Notes: a model not told the origin generated them from the sequence alone. A stretch of 64,000 nt of DNA from Gleimia hominis (GCF_032085515.1 NZ_JASXSX010000002.1:62001-126000); one strand, 5' to 3'; positions 25,720 through 35,320 are shown, counted from the first letter of the stretch. A program made the numbers and translations.

Positions 25720-28700
25720 TCAGTGGCTGCGGGCGGGTTTGTAAGCAACGATGGAGTCAATGAACTTGTCGACCCAGTCGATGAGTTCTTGGTCCACCAG
25801 CGGGTTCCCGCCTATGCGCGAGGTAGTGGGGGCGGGTACCAGTACTTGTCGAACCGCCGCTTTTTGAATCGCCCCTGGGTACAGGCGCTTGAGGCGCATT
25901 GCAGCTGCATCTGACAGTTCTGCCGGGGCGAAGCGAATGTATTTGCCCTGCGCCACGACCTCCTCAATCCCTTCCGCCCGGGCGTGAGCACGCAAGCCAG
26001 ACAGGGCGAACAGCAGTTGCACCTGCTCTGGGATCGGCCCGTACCGGTCGGTGAGTTCGTCGCGCACGTCCGCCGCGTCTTGCGCCGACGTGAGAGCGGC
26101 GATTTTCGCATACGTTTCGAGCCGCAGTTGCTCGCCCTTTATGTACTCAACGGGAATGTGCGCGTCGATTTGTAGTTCGATCCGGCAGTCCTCCCGTTTC
26201 TCTTCTTCCCCACCGCGGAAGGCGGTTACCGCGTCGGCCACCATGCGCACGTACAGGTCGAATCCGACGCCCGCGATATGCCCGGACTGTTCTCCGCCAA
26301 GCAGGTTACCGGCCCCGCGGATTTCCAAATCTTTTTGCGCTACCGCCAGACCCGCCCCCAAATCCGTGTTCGCCGCGATTGTGCTTAAACGTTCGTGCGC
26401 CGTTTCTGTGAGCGCCTTATCCCCCGGGTAGAGGAAGTACGCGTAGGCTCGTTCCCGGCCCCGCCCGACGCGGCCGCGCAGTTGGTGGAGTTGCGACAGG
26501 CCCATGGCGTCCGCCCGATCCACAATCAGCGTGTTCGCGTTCGAAATGTCCAACCCGGTTTCGACAATCGTGGTGCACACGAGGACGTCGAATTCCCGAT
26601 TCCAAAAGTCCACGATCACGGCCTCAAGCTGGGATTCAGACAGCTTCCCATGCGCAACCCGCACGCGTGCTTGCGGCACTAGCTCCTGCAAGTGCGCCGC
26701 CACCTTATCGATATCATTCACCCGGTTGTGCACGTAGAACACCTGCCCGTCGCGCAGCAGTTCTCGTTTAATGGCGGCACTGACCTGCTGATCCGTATAC
26801 GCCCCCACAAACGTCAAAATCGGATGGCGATCCTCCGGTGGGGTTTGCAGCAAAGACATTTCCCTCAGGCCCGTAACCGCCATCTCCAAGGTGCGTGGAA
26901 TAGGGGTCGCAGACATGGATAGCACGTCCGCGTTCGTGCGTAATTGCTTGAGGGTTTCTTTGTGCTCGACGCCGAAACGCTGTTCCTCATCAATAATTAC
27001 CAACCCCAGGTCCTTGAACCGGACCGCACCGGTCAGAAGGGAGTGGGTGCCAATCACAATGTCAATTTGCCCGTCGAGGAGACGTTGCTGAACCTCCTGT
27101 GATTCCTTGCGGGTTGAAAACCGCGATAGTGACGCCACTTCGATCGGGAACCCGGCATAACGCTGCGTGAACGTTTCCATGTGCTGCTGAACAAGCAGCG
27201 TGGTGGGGACGAGGACGGCAACTTGTTTACCGTCCATCACGGCTTTGAACGCCGCGCGCACTGCGATCTCCGTTTTCCCATACCCCACGTCGCCACACAG
27301 CAGCCGGTCCATCGGCACGGGTTTTTCCATGTCGGATTTAACTTCGTCGATCGTCACCAGCTGGTCGGGAGTTTCCACGTGTTCAAATGCGTCTTCCAGT
27401 TCGCGTTGCCACGGGGTGTCCGGGCTGAATGCGTGCCCTTTAGTGGCTTGCCGAGCCGCGTAGAGACGCACGAGTTCACCCGCGATTTCCCGTACGGCTT
27501 TGCGGGCACGGGCTTTAGTCTTCGCCCATTCGGCCCCACCCATTTTTGACAGGGAGGGAGCATCGGAACCAGAGTATTTCGAAACTTGGTCAAGCTGGTC
27601 GGTGGGCACGTAGAGGCGATCCCCCGGCTGTCCGCGCCGCGTGGGTGCATATTCAATTAGGAGGTAGTCGCGCGTCACCGCCTGCTTCCCACTACCCATG
27701 GTGCGCGACACCATTTCAATAAACTTGCCGATCCCATGATGCTCGTGAACGACGAAGTCACCTTTTTTTAGCGTGAGGGGATCTAGGCCGCGTTTGCGGC
27801 GGGACGGCATTTTGCGCATGTCCGCGGTGGATGGGCCCGACCTGCCGGTGAGGTCGGATTCGGTGATGACCGCGAGGCGATGTTGTTCAAGCACGAATCC
27901 CACGTGCGCGCTGGCAGCGAGGACGTGCACTACACCGGGTTCCACGCACTGCGGGATCGCGTCTACGAGCCGGGCTGCTACATCTTTGTCGGCCAGCACG
28001 TCGCGCAACCGTTTCGCCGGGCCAGGGCCGGCTGTAGTGAGGACCAGGCGCCAACCTTGTTGTTCTAAATCCGCGAGGTCTTTTGTGGCTGCTTCGATGT
28101 TGCCGCGGTATGGCACTACGGCACGGGCCCCCACCTGCATTAAATGCTTTGACACGACGATGGAGCCGTGCTGCGCGTCCGTTTCTTGGGTTTCGACTTG
28201 GTTTTGAATTGCGCCCGCGAGCGCAGCTGGTGGCAGGGCGGTTAGTTGCACCCACCCGAGTTGTTGATCATCGGCTTGAGTGTGCATTTCTTCTAGTGTC
28301 TTGAAGGAGGCCGCGCCGGCTTGTACGGGGATGTTCCCCCCAGCGGCAGCGGCACTCCAGGCGGCAGAGAGGAATTCTTCGGTTGTGGCCACGAGGTCTT
28401 CTGAGCGGGCGGCGATACGTTCGGGGTCGGACAGCACCACGGTGGTGTCACTATCCACGAGGTCAAGTAGCGTCACCATCTGGTCGACCAGTACGGGGCT
28501 TAACGATTCCATGCCTTGAACCGCGATGCCCTGGGCAATGAGTTCCAGGGTTTGTTCTGACCCGGGCAGTTCCCCCACGAGTTTTGCGGCGCGTTCTTTA
28601 ACTTTTGGGGTTAAGAGGAGTTCGCGGGCAGCGGGTGCCCACAGGCCATCCGGGGCTTTCCCGACGGCACGTTGGTCGGATACAGAGAAGTAGCGGATGT

Positions 28701-29322
28701 CGTCGACTTCATCGCCAAATAGTTCCACGCGGATTGGGTGGGGGTCGATGGGAGCGAATACGTCGAGGATTCCGCCGCGCACCGCCATCTGCCCGCGGGA
28801 GCGAACCATATCGGTGGTTTCGTACCCCAGGTTTTTCAGCTGCTCAACCAGGTGGTCTAGGTCCACAATGTTGCCTTCGTGGACGCGCAGTGGTTCCAGC
28901 TCTCCGAGACCACCGATAATGGGTTGCAAAAATGCGCGCAGGGGTACCACTAGGATCCGGATGGCGCCCGCTCGTCCATGCGGTTCCGGGTGTGCTAAAC
29001 GGCGCATCACCGCAACCCGCTGGGCCATTGTGTCTGCTTGTGGAGAGAGCCTCTCGTGCGGCAGGGTCTCCCAACTGGGTAGCACCGCCACACCGCCGGT
29101 GTAGCATCGCAGGGCAGCCGCGAGTTGTTCGGCTTCACGACCGGTGGCTGTAATGATGATTTGTTTACGAGCGTGCGAGTGTGCGGCAGCTAGCGCAGCA
29201 AGGGGCGCGCGTACGCCTGTGGGTGCCACGACCGTGGCGGTGACGCCCTCATTAATACTTTGCGCTGCTTGCACCGCCGCGGGGTCCGTTTTTATTTCTT
29301 CAAGTAAACCCGTTAGTTTCAT
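25720..29322 (-). CDS. mfd: Transcription-repair coupling factor
   Basis: SF2 translocase that removes RNA polymerase stalled at lesions and recruits UvrA. 1200 residues, normal size. UvrB-like N-terminal modules are followed by the polymerase-interaction domain (LKKGDFVVHEHHGIGKF, about residue 525). The helicase core has Walker A LLCGDVGYGKTE, IGTHSLL, DEEQ box VIIDEEQRFGVEHKE, SATPIPRTL, ETGLDISNANTLIVDRAD and the RecG-like QLRGRVGRGRERAYAYFLY. The C-terminal D7 domain is at about 1050-1170. The start MKLTGLLEEI is taken, with GGAG a few bases upstream; a GTG 5 codons earlier is an alternative. Confidence 0.96.
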   Translation of the reverse strand: MKLTGLLEEIKTDPAAVQAAQSINEGVTATVVAPTGVRAPLAALAAAHSHARKQIIITATGREAEQLAAALRCYTGGVAVLPSWETLPHERLSPQADTMAQRVAVMRRLAHPEPHGRAGAIRILVVPLRAFLQPIIGGLGELEPLRVHEGNIVDLDHLVEQLKNLGYETTDMVRSRGQMAVRGGILDVFAPIDPHPIRVELFGDEVDDIRYFSVSDQRAVGKAPDGLWAPAARELLLTPKVKERAAKLVGELPGSEQTLELIAQGIAVQGMESLSPVLVDQMVTLLDLVDSDTTVVLSDPERIAARSEDLVATTEEFLSAAWSAAAAGGNIPVQAGAASFKTLEEMHTQADDQQLGWVQLTALPPAALAGAIQNQVETQETDAQHGSIVVSKHLMQVGARAVVPYRGNIEAATKDLADLEQQGWRLVLTTAGPGPAKRLRDVLADKDVAARLVDAIPQCVEPGVVHVLAASAHVGFVLEQHRLAVITESDLTGRSGPSTADMRKMPSRRKRGLDPLTLKKGDFVVHEHHGIGKFIEMVSRTMGSGKQAVTRDYLLIEYAPTRRGQPGDRLYVPTDQLDQVSKYSGSDAPSLSKMGGAEWAKTKARARKAVREIAGELVRLYAARQATKGHAFSPDTPWQRELEDAFEHVETPDQLVTIDEVKSDMEKPVPMDRLLCGDVGYGKTEIAVRAAFKAVMDGKQVAVLVPTTLLVQQHMETFTQRYAGFPIEVASLSRFSTRKESQEVQQRLLDGQIDIVIGTHSLLTGAVRFKDLGLVIIDEEQRFGVEHKETLKQLRTNADVLSMSATPIPRTLEMAVTGLREMSLLQTPPEDRHPILTFVGAYTDQQVSAAIKRELLRDGQVFYVHNRVNDIDKVAAHLQELVPQARVRVAHGKLSESQLEAVIVDFWNREFDVLVCTTIVETGLDISNANTLIVDRADAMGLSQLHQLRGRVGRGRERAYAYFLYPGDKALTETAHERLSTIAANTDLGAGLAVAQKDLEIRGAGNLLGGEQSGHIAGVGFDLYVRMVADAVTAFRGGEEEKREDCRIELQIDAHIPVEYIKGEQLRLETYAKIAALTSAQDAADVRDELTDRYGPIPEQVQLLFALSGLRAHARAEGIEEVVAQGKYIRFAPAELSDAAAMRLKRLYPGAIQKAAVRQVLVPAPTTSRIGGNPLVDQELIDWVDKFIDSIVAYKPARSH

Positions 29323-29391
29323 GCTCTCCACCGCCACAGTCTATCGCGCACTCATAGCGTTCCCTACCGTACCCACTTAAGCCCGCGCCGA

Positions 29392-29510
29392 CCGAGTCCG
29401 ATTCCCCGCCCAAGCTGATTTCCTCGCGCCCTCGCGCCCACCCGAGTCCGCGTCGCTGTCCAAGCTGATTCGCACCCCGCCACCCGAGTGCGCCCCATCC
29501 GCCCCGCCCG
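29392..29510. repeat. Imperfect 42-50-base repeats between mfd and pth
   Basis: CCGAGTCCG occurs at 29392 and 29442, each followed 18-20 bases later by CCAAGCTGATT (29411, 29460). A third, more diverged copy starts at 29484 (CCGAGTGCG). The spacer 29323-29543 holds no other gene. The repeats are 3' of pth on the minus strand. Confidence 0.6.
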
Positions 29511-29543
29511 ATTTATACCTGCGTGGCTCAAATGAGCGCGCTC

Positions 29544-30143
29544 TTACCGGGTGTGCAGGCGCTGCTGCGCGGCCGGAAGGTCTGTGCTCACCACGTCCGT
29601 GATTGCATCCGCGGCTTCGCGAACTGTTATTTCCCATTCCACTTGGTCGCGTGGTGGGAAGTCGCTGAGCACGTAGTCCGCGGGGTTCATGCGCCCTGGA
29701 GGCCGCCCAATCCCGACGCGTAAACGCGCGTAATCGCGGGTGCCGATGGCTGCGGAAATGGATTTCAACCCGTTGTGGCCCCCTTCCCCACCGTTTTTCT
29801 TTAGCCGCAGTACGTGCTCATCTAGGTCCAGTTCGTCGTGTACTACCAGCAGGTGGTCGGTGGGGATTTTAAAGAATTTCATGAGGGCAGCCGTTGGTCC
29901 ACCTGACACATTCATGTAGCAGTCCAGGTATGCAACTGTAGCGGCGGGGCCTGGGCGGCCTCCCGGGAGCGTCCCGAGCCGCACTTGCGCAGTGCTTGCC
30001 CCCGCCTTGTGGTGAGTGAACGTGCCACCGTTACTTTCTGCCAGGTACTGCACAACCTGGTGGCCGATGTTGTGCCGGTTCCGCGCGTATTTTTCACCCG
30101 GGTTGCCCAGTCCGACGATTAGCCACGGCCCACTGCTAGCCAC
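29544..30143 (-). CDS. pth: Peptidyl-tRNA hydrolase
   Basis: Releases tRNA from peptidyl-tRNA dropped by ribosomes. 199 residues. GLGNPGEKYARNRHNIGHQVV contains the catalytic His and neighbouring Asn; LLVVHDELDLDEHVLRLKKNGGEGGHNGLKSI contains the conserved Asp and His-Asn; YARLRVGIGRPPGRMNPADYVLSDF is the usual C-terminal motif. GGAGGG lies about 8 bases before the ATG. Placed directly upstream of mfd, as in many bacteria. Confidence 0.96.
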   Translation of the reverse strand: MASSGPWLIVGLGNPGEKYARNRHNIGHQVVQYLAESNGGTFTHHKAGASTAQVRLGTLPGGRPGPAATVAYLDCYMNVSGGPTAALMKFFKIPTDHLLVVHDELDLDEHVLRLKKNGGEGGHNGLKSISAAIGTRDYARLRVGIGRPPGRMNPADYVLSDFPPRDQVEWEITVREAADAITDVVSTDLPAAQQRLHTR

Positions 30144-30274
30144 GTTCCCTCCTGAGTTTCTATTTCCCTCTAGGTCCTAACCGGAATCTTACCGCGACGC
30201 TGGTATTTGCACCTAGAGTGACAACGGGGAACAATAGTTACGTTCTTTTGTTCGTTTCTGTATGAGGGATTTGC

Positions 30275-30814
30275 ATGTATTTGCCGCAACCAGGCCCCGA
30301 TGAGGAGGTCATTGGTGTGCTGATCCCCGTACCGGAACCGTGGCGGAGTCAGCTAACTAACTGGCGTCTACAGTTCGGTGACCCGCTAGCAAACCAGGTT
30401 GTGCCGCACATTACGTTATTGCCACCAACTGTGGTGAAAGTGGCGGAGCGCGTGCGCGTTCGGCAGCACTTACAAAAAGCGGCGGCAGGGAGCGTGCCGT
30501 TCCAAATTACGTTGCGTGGAACCGGAACGTTCCAACCCGTGTCCCCCGTTGTTTACATTCAAGTTGTGGGTGGGGTGCATGAGCTGGTGGCGTTAGAAAG
30601 TGATATTCGCAGTGGAGTTCTGGATAGGCCCACGCGGTTTCCGTACCACCCTCATGTGACTGTTGCCCAGTCTGTGCCACCGGAACAGTTGGATTTTGCG
30701 GCGCAGGAATGCGCGGATTTTGAGGCGTCCTGGGTAGCTCGGTCGCTTCATTTAGATACGGTCAGTGCGGGTGGGGCGTACGAGTCGAGGGCACTTTTTG
30801 AACTGAACTCATAG
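30275..30814 (+). CDS. 2'-5' RNA ligase family protein
   Basis: Small cytoplasmic protein, 179 residues, with the 2H phosphoesterase fold. The two signature HxT motifs are seen: HITLLPPT at about residue 45 and HVTVAQS at about 127, spaced as in LigT/ThpR-type enzymes. These act as cyclic phosphodiesterases or RNA ligases; the actual substrate here is unknown. GAGGG lies 7 bases before the ATG. It is a single gene, divergent from pth. Confidence 0.82.
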   Translation: MYLPQPGPDEEVIGVLIPVPEPWRSQLTNWRLQFGDPLANQVVPHITLLPPTVVKVAERVRVRQHLQKAAAGSVPFQITLRGTGTFQPVSPVVYIQVVGGVHELVALESDIRSGVLDRPTRFPYHPHVTVAQSVPPEQLDFAAQECADFEASWVARSLHLDTVSAGGAYESRALFELNS

Positions 30815-30947
30815 AGAATCCGCCTGTGCAGATTTTTGGGGATGGGCCCAAGAGGTGTTGTTGATCAGCGAGATTGCGCTATCGCTGGGCTGGGTTGGAA
30901 TCGTGGTTGACACGGCAGAAGCGAGCGAAATCAGGTAGGTTTTCAGT

Positions 30948-32249
30948 ATGCCGAAATCTTCACAGACACCACTGGTTGCGCATTCGAAACCGGCGAATGA
31001 GATTGATGTTGAACCGGTTCACCACCTTTACGCTCCCCGTCAGGCGGAGCATCACCATGTGGAGGGCCCGTCCCTGTCCGCAGCTTGGGCTGCAAAAACG
31101 TGGGGAGAGAAGGCGAAGCTTGCGCTCTCGTGGTGGAAGCACACCCGCGTGGCACGTGGTTTGGATCGCTACAGTGTTAAACGCGGTAACCTGCTGGCCG
31201 GGGGGATTTCTTACGTAGCGATTTTCTCTATAACCGCGGCTTTAACCGTGGGGTGGACGATTTTCATGGCGGTGTTAGGGTCTAACGCGGAGCTTCGCAA
31301 CGCGGTATTGGACGCGATAGATTCTTCAATGCCCGGTTTGATTCAAACTTCCGGCCATCCGGAGGGTCTGGTCAACCCCGATTCTTTGGTGGCAGATTCC
31401 CCGTTTACTCTGACTGGTTTCATTGCTCTAGTGTTATTTTTGTTTTCTGCATCTAGGGTTATGGATGCGTTGAAGAAATCGTTGTGGTCCATGTTTGGGA
31501 TCGTTAAGATTCCGGAGAACGCGGTATGGATTAAGGCACGCGACCTATTTGGATTCGTGTTAATTGCCGGAGGGGTGCTGCTCACCGCGGTGCTGGGCAT
31601 TGTTTCATCCACTCTCGGCTCTCAGGTGCTGGAGTGGCTAGGAATTTCTGGGACACTGGGGCAGGTACTACTTCGGATCCTGTCGATCCTGGTGGGATTG
31701 CTGGTTGACACGCTGGTGATTGCGGGTCTGATCCGGTTGATTGCGGGAATGAGGGCGCCCGCGAAAGATTTGTGGATCGGCGCGTTGATCGCTGGGGTAG
31801 GTTCCTCGGTAGTGCGTTTCTTAGGTACTTCCGCGTTGGGGTCGGCGGATAGTGCTCTTACAGGCGCGTCCGTGGCGATTGTGACGGTGCTCCTGTGGGT
31901 TAACTTGTTGGCGCGGATTGTTTTGATGTCGGCTGCTTGGATGGCGAATCCGCCGATTGCACCGACACCGGAATCAGTGCAGCACATGCATGGGTACGAG
32001 TCCCCTAACTACGTTACTGACTCGGACCGGCGCACTTTGCAGTGGCCCCATCACACTATGACGGGCGACCTGGAACCCGACCCGTTGATGGACCCGAACA
32101 CAACGGAGATTGTTTTGGATTCAGCTACGTGGCATTCACCGCAGGCACGCCGGTTACGTCAGCGCATAGACGTGCACACCGGAAAAGCGGACCGCTACCG
32201 CCGGCAACTATGGACGCTGGGAAAGATTCAGCATCGCAACAAAAAGTAG
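30948..32249 (+). CDS. YihY/BrkB family membrane protein
   Basis: Integral membrane protein of the YihY (UPF0761) family, 433 residues, once misnamed ribonuclease BN. A hydrophilic N-terminus of about 65 residues with HH-rich stretch (APRQAEHHHVEG) precedes the domain: RGNLLAGGISYVAIFSITAALTVGWTIF, then helices at about 160-180, 210-235, 245-270, 280-300 and 305-330. A C-terminal basic/His tail of about 90 residues follows. AGGTAGG lies 9 bases before the ATG. Function unknown. Followed by a strong terminator. Confidence 0.85.
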   Translation: MPKSSQTPLVAHSKPANEIDVEPVHHLYAPRQAEHHHVEGPSLSAAWAAKTWGEKAKLALSWWKHTRVARGLDRYSVKRGNLLAGGISYVAIFSITAALTVGWTIFMAVLGSNAELRNAVLDAIDSSMPGLIQTSGHPEGLVNPDSLVADSPFTLTGFIALVLFLFSASRVMDALKKSLWSMFGIVKIPENAVWIKARDLFGFVLIAGGVLLTAVLGIVSSTLGSQVLEWLGISGTLGQVLLRILSILVGLLVDTLVIAGLIRLIAGMRAPAKDLWIGALIAGVGSSVVRFLGTSALGSADSALTGASVAIVTVLLWVNLLARIVLMSAAWMANPPIAPTPESVQHMHGYESPNYVTDSDRRTLQWPHHTMTGDLEPDPLMDPNTTEIVLDSATWHSPQARRLRQRIDVHTGKADRYRRQLWTLGKIQHRNKK

Positions 32250-32268
32250 GTGCAGATGGGCAAACTTC

Positions 32269-32308
32269 GTGGGGCTGCGGATTTATTTCCGCAGCCCCAC
32301 AGTTTTTT
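32269..32308 (+). terminator. Intrinsic terminator after the YihY gene
   Basis: GTGGGGCTGCGGA (32269-32281) and TCCGCAGCCCCAC (32288-32300) are perfect inverted copies with a 6-base loop, followed by TTTTTT (32303-32308). Confidence 0.93.
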
Positions 32309-32384
32309 CGAGCTATCTTGATCCGGTTTGATCTCTATTGATCAGGTTTCTAGGTCGCTTACTCCTACTATTTGCGTATAGCTC

Positions 32385-32501
32385 CTATTGTTTGGTCCGA
32401 TGAATATACCGCCAAACCGCAATAAACAAGGCAACAACAGCAACGGCAATCACTACATAAAGAACAATCGTAAGTACAGAAAAGAAAACTGCGGTGTTCA
32501 T
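32385..32501 (-). CDS. Small single-helix membrane protein (38 residues)
   Basis: Open reading frame of 38 codons plus TAG. It begins MNTAVFFSVLTIVLYVVIA, continues with a hydrophobic Val/Ala-rich stretch to Trp30, and ends RYIHRTKQ, so one membrane helix with a short positively charged cytoplasmic end. GGAAGGAG lies about 6 bases upstream of the ATG, a better ribosome binding site than many genes here have. It follows the surface-protein gene on the same strand after 124 bases. No family recognised. Evidence that it is real: strong binding site, clean hydrophobicity pattern, good isolation from other genes. Confidence 0.65.
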   Translation of the reverse strand: MNTAVFFSVLTIVLYVVIAVAVVALFIAVWRYIHRTKQ

Positions 32502-32560
32502 TATGCGCTCCTTCCATTAACTACTCAACTAGTTTTCCATTAGCTACTCAATGAATGTTT
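32502..32560 (-). repeat. Direct repeat before the 38-residue protein
   Basis: On the minus strand TTGAGTAG(C/T)TAATGGAA occurs twice about 23 bases apart (within 32512-32552), directly before the ribosome binding site of the small gene. The second copy runs into the binding site. Confidence 0.6.
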
Positions 32561-32625
32561 CGGACACGTATGTTTTCCTCTTAAAAACTAATCGCATGTA
32601 GTTGTGCCGCAAACATTTCCGTTAC

Positions 32626-34209
32626 TTAACGGCGCCTAGCGAGTCCAACCCCAGCTCCCGTAACCGCGATTGCAGCCAAACCGATAGCACCGGCAGCAAT
32701 ACCAGTTTTAGCGAGCTGCTTATTCCCTTGCATATGGGTGCTCGAAGTGATTGCGCCATTCCCGTGATGCCCAGGGTTATTCAATTCACCATTTCCGGGT
32801 TGCTCGCTGGGGTTAATCGGTTGTGCAGGCTCTAAGGTTGCTGCGGGAACGCGGTCTTTAACAGTCACGGGTACCTCAACCACACGAGATGAACCATCCT
32901 TAAACGTAACCTTAATCTTCCCCGTGTACTCACCTGGCTTAGCGGTATTTACAGCGCCATCCGCGGTAATATCCTCCGCTTTGGCGCCCTCAGGCAAATT
33001 TTTGATATTAGCCGCTCCAAGAGTTAAATCATCACCCTTGTGAATCACCACGGGCACAATCTGATCTTTAGAAATCTGCGGGACCGGCGTAACTACCCCT
33101 GCATCCGCGGTCTTACGAACCGTCATTTTCGTCACGCGAGTGACCTCGTGATCCCCATACTTCGTGATCACACTCAGCTCTCGCGTGCCAGCCGGAACCG
33201 ACTTCGCATCCACCGTCACCGCACCCGTTGCCTCATCGAGCGACGCCCACTTCGGGAAGTTGCTGGCAATAAACTTTAACGAAATCCCCGCATCCTCATG
33301 GGTCAACTTTGGCGTTACTGTCTTCTTCCCCTCATCGGATTCACTTAAATCCAAATCCGCATACCAAAGCTTACTGTAGAACAGGGGGCGGATATACGGT
33401 GTGCCAATCGTGTTCGCACTAAACTTCAACACCTTCCGGGGTGTTCGAGTGGCCCCATCCCAACCGGTTCGCAGCAGCCCCGCGTAAAAATATCCCGCAG
33501 GCACATTAGCCGCAGAACTCGTGTATCCCTTATCTAAACGAATAATCTGCTTTTCGGATTCGAAATCTTTATACGCGCCAACGTTGGCGAAAAGATTGTC
33601 GAACGTGTACTCACTCTGCTTATCCTCAGAAGTCAGCGTTAGCGCCACGTCCCTAAACTTCTCATTTAACGCGGTAGTCTGGTCCGCCTTCAAGTTCACG
33701 TCATCAACCGTAATGTACTTCATGTACGTCGTAATGATCGTGTACTCCGGCCACACTTTCAGCGCTACCGTGCGTTCAATCGGGGTCCCCGTCTTCAAAG
33801 TGAGGTGCAGTTTCAGCTGATACTCACCCGGTACCTGGGCGACAATCTGGCTGGGACTAGAAAACTCAATCTTCCCTTCCAACGCCGGGTCCTTGACGAT
33901 CTCCACTGCTTTCTTCGCATCACTACCGTCCGCGTATTGCGCAGCTTCTACCAGCCCAATGTTCCAAATGGTTTGCCCAGCATTAACCTGATATGACTCA
34001 ACGACATCTAACATCGCCTGCTTGGACGCGGAGTCCTCTGCCCTATCCGCAGCTGCGGGGGTACCAGTACTATCTTCGGCGAACGCGGTCGCAGATACAC
34101 CTGCTCCACCCGCAACCACTAAACCACCCACCGCGAACGCAGACAGCACTGCCCGCCAAGACCGCCGCAGCGCTCTCGGGGAACTAGCCGACCACTTTTC
34201 TAACCTCAT
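32626..34209 (-). CDS. Sortase-anchored surface protein with Rib-like domain
   Basis: Secreted cell-wall protein, 527 residues. The N-terminal signal peptide (basic SPRALRRSWRA, hydrophobic VLSAFAVGGLVVAGGAG, cleavage near AFAED) and the C-terminal sorting signal LAKTG plus a hydrophobic segment and RRR are clear. LAXTG is the motif linked to class E sortases of high-GC Gram-positives. A domain near residues 385-455 (ADGAVNTAKPGEYTGKIKV...) resembles Rib/alpha-type repeats; another Ig-like part is near 300-370 (PKLTHEDAGISLKFIASNFP). A low-complexity wall-spanning linker follows. AGGAG lies 5 bases before the ATG. Ligand unknown; no sortase gene is in the window. Confidence 0.82.
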   Translation of the reverse strand: MRLEKWSASSPRALRRSWRAVLSAFAVGGLVVAGGAGVSATAFAEDSTGTPAAADRAEDSASKQAMLDVVESYQVNAGQTIWNIGLVEAAQYADGSDAKKAVEIVKDPALEGKIEFSSPSQIVAQVPGEYQLKLHLTLKTGTPIERTVALKVWPEYTIITTYMKYITVDDVNLKADQTTALNEKFRDVALTLTSEDKQSEYTFDNLFANVGAYKDFESEKQIIRLDKGYTSSAANVPAGYFYAGLLRTGWDGATRTPRKVLKFSANTIGTPYIRPLFYSKLWYADLDLSESDEGKKTVTPKLTHEDAGISLKFIASNFPKWASLDEATGAVTVDAKSVPAGTRELSVITKYGDHEVTRVTKMTVRKTADAGVVTPVPQISKDQIVPVVIHKGDDLTLGAANIKNLPEGAKAEDITADGAVNTAKPGEYTGKIKVTFKDGSSRVVEVPVTVKDRVPAATLEPAQPINPSEQPGNGELNNPGHHGNGAITSSTHMQGNKQLAKTGIAAGAIGLAAIAVTGAGVGLARRR

Positions 34210-34321
34210 ATTCTCTCCTAAACGATTGTCGGCAATGACAACTTGAAAATATCATTCCCCGCAATCGCTCTCATCTGGAGGAATACGAAAAAGCTCTGCT
34301 TAGATAAGTGAGTCGTTAAAA

Positions 34322-35146
34322 TTACAAGCCGTAGGAGATTCGCAGCGGAGCGTGATCTGACACCCTCGCGTCATACGCATCCGCACTATCCACGTGCCAT
34401 GCCTGCGCCCTCTGCCCCAAGCTTGGGGACGCCAACTGGTAGTCAATCCTCCAGCCCGCATTATTATCAAATGCTTTCCCCCGGTAGGACCACCACGTAT
34501 ACGGGCCCTGTTCCTCCCCCACCAGGTCTCGCACCACGTCACGCCACCCCTGGTTTAACCACGCGTCCACATACGCGATCTCCTCATCCAGCACGCCCGC
34601 GGACTTATTGTGGTTCCCTTTCCAGTTCTTAATATCCCGCTCCGTGTGCACAATGTTCAGATCACCGCACACCACCGTCGGCACATCCGCATCCAGCAGC
34701 TCTTGCATCCGCTGGGTAACCAACTCTAAGTGCGCGTACTTTTGATCCATTTTCTCGGTACCCACCTGACCGGAATGCAGGTACGCACTCACCACGCGCA
34801 CAACCTCATCACCTGCACGCATGTCGGCCTCCAGCCACCGGCCCGTGTCAACGGCAACCGCGTCCACACCCTGCGGCTGCGCTCCGAACCGTACGCTCTG
34901 GCGGTCAATCTGCACGCGCCCATTCTTTCGCACCGCCAGCGCAACCCCTGCGCGGCCCTTTACCTCACACGGGAAATTAACTACCTCCCACTGCTCCCCC
35001 AAGAGCTTATCGACAATCTCGTCAGACGCGCGCACTTCCTGCAACGCAACCACGTCCGGGCCGGTTGCGGCCATGAGCTCGGCAAATCCTTTGCGGGAAG
35101 CCGCACGGATACCATTCACATTAAAGGTCGAAATCTCAATACTCAT
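34322..35146 (-). CDS. xth: Exodeoxyribonuclease III
   Basis: AP endonuclease/3'-5' exonuclease of base excision repair, 274 residues. The catalytic residues are in TFNVNGIRAA (Asn), VVALQEVRA (Glu), CGDLNIVHTERDIKNW (Asp/Asn) and the final VSDHAPLRISYGL (Asp-His). The start at MSIEIST is chosen because it begins the domain; GATAAT lies 6 bases upstream (35153-35158), which fits a leaderless message. An in-frame ATG 18 codons earlier would add unrelated sequence. Confidence 0.95.
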   Translation of the reverse strand: MSIEISTFNVNGIRAASRKGFAELMAATGPDVVALQEVRASDEIVDKLLGEQWEVVNFPCEVKGRAGVALAVRKNGRVQIDRQSVRFGAQPQGVDAVAVDTGRWLEADMRAGDEVVRVVSAYLHSGQVGTEKMDQKYAHLELVTQRMQELLDADVPTVVCGDLNIVHTERDIKNWKGNHNKSAGVLDEEIAYVDAWLNQGWRDVVRDLVGEEQGPYTWWSYRGKAFDNNAGWRIDYQLASPSLGQRAQAWHVDSADAYDARVSDHAPLRISYGL

Positions 35147-35212
35147 ACCACGATTATCCCATGCATCCAGACCGGGCCCGTTTGACTCCGTGCTCCGCAC
35201 TTTCTCGGCAGG

Positions 35213-35320
35213 GCCAGTTAGTCTCTGCGTTCCACCGATGGCCAGTTGGGCCGGTTAGACGCAGCAGTTTTCGCCACCGCTCGGCGGGGTCGAGCCAGTT
35301 AAGCTGTGCGTTCCGCAGCT
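35213..35320 (-). repeat. 81-base-spaced duplicate of the folD 3' end
   Basis: The plus-strand segment GCCAGTTAAGCTGTGCGTTCC at the folD end (35294 on, containing the stop) reappears as a degenerate copy at 35213 (GCCAGTTAGTCTCTGCGTTCC). In the minus-strand sense the copy also encodes Glu-Arg followed by a stop in the same frame. A third, weaker GCCAGTT/CGGTTAGACGC trace starts at 35240. Confidence 0.65.

Noticed and set aside
32549..32575. Seven-codon reading frame (MSETFIE) with a weak AAGAGG site between the surface protein and the small membrane protein
   Set aside because: Too short to judge; no further support.
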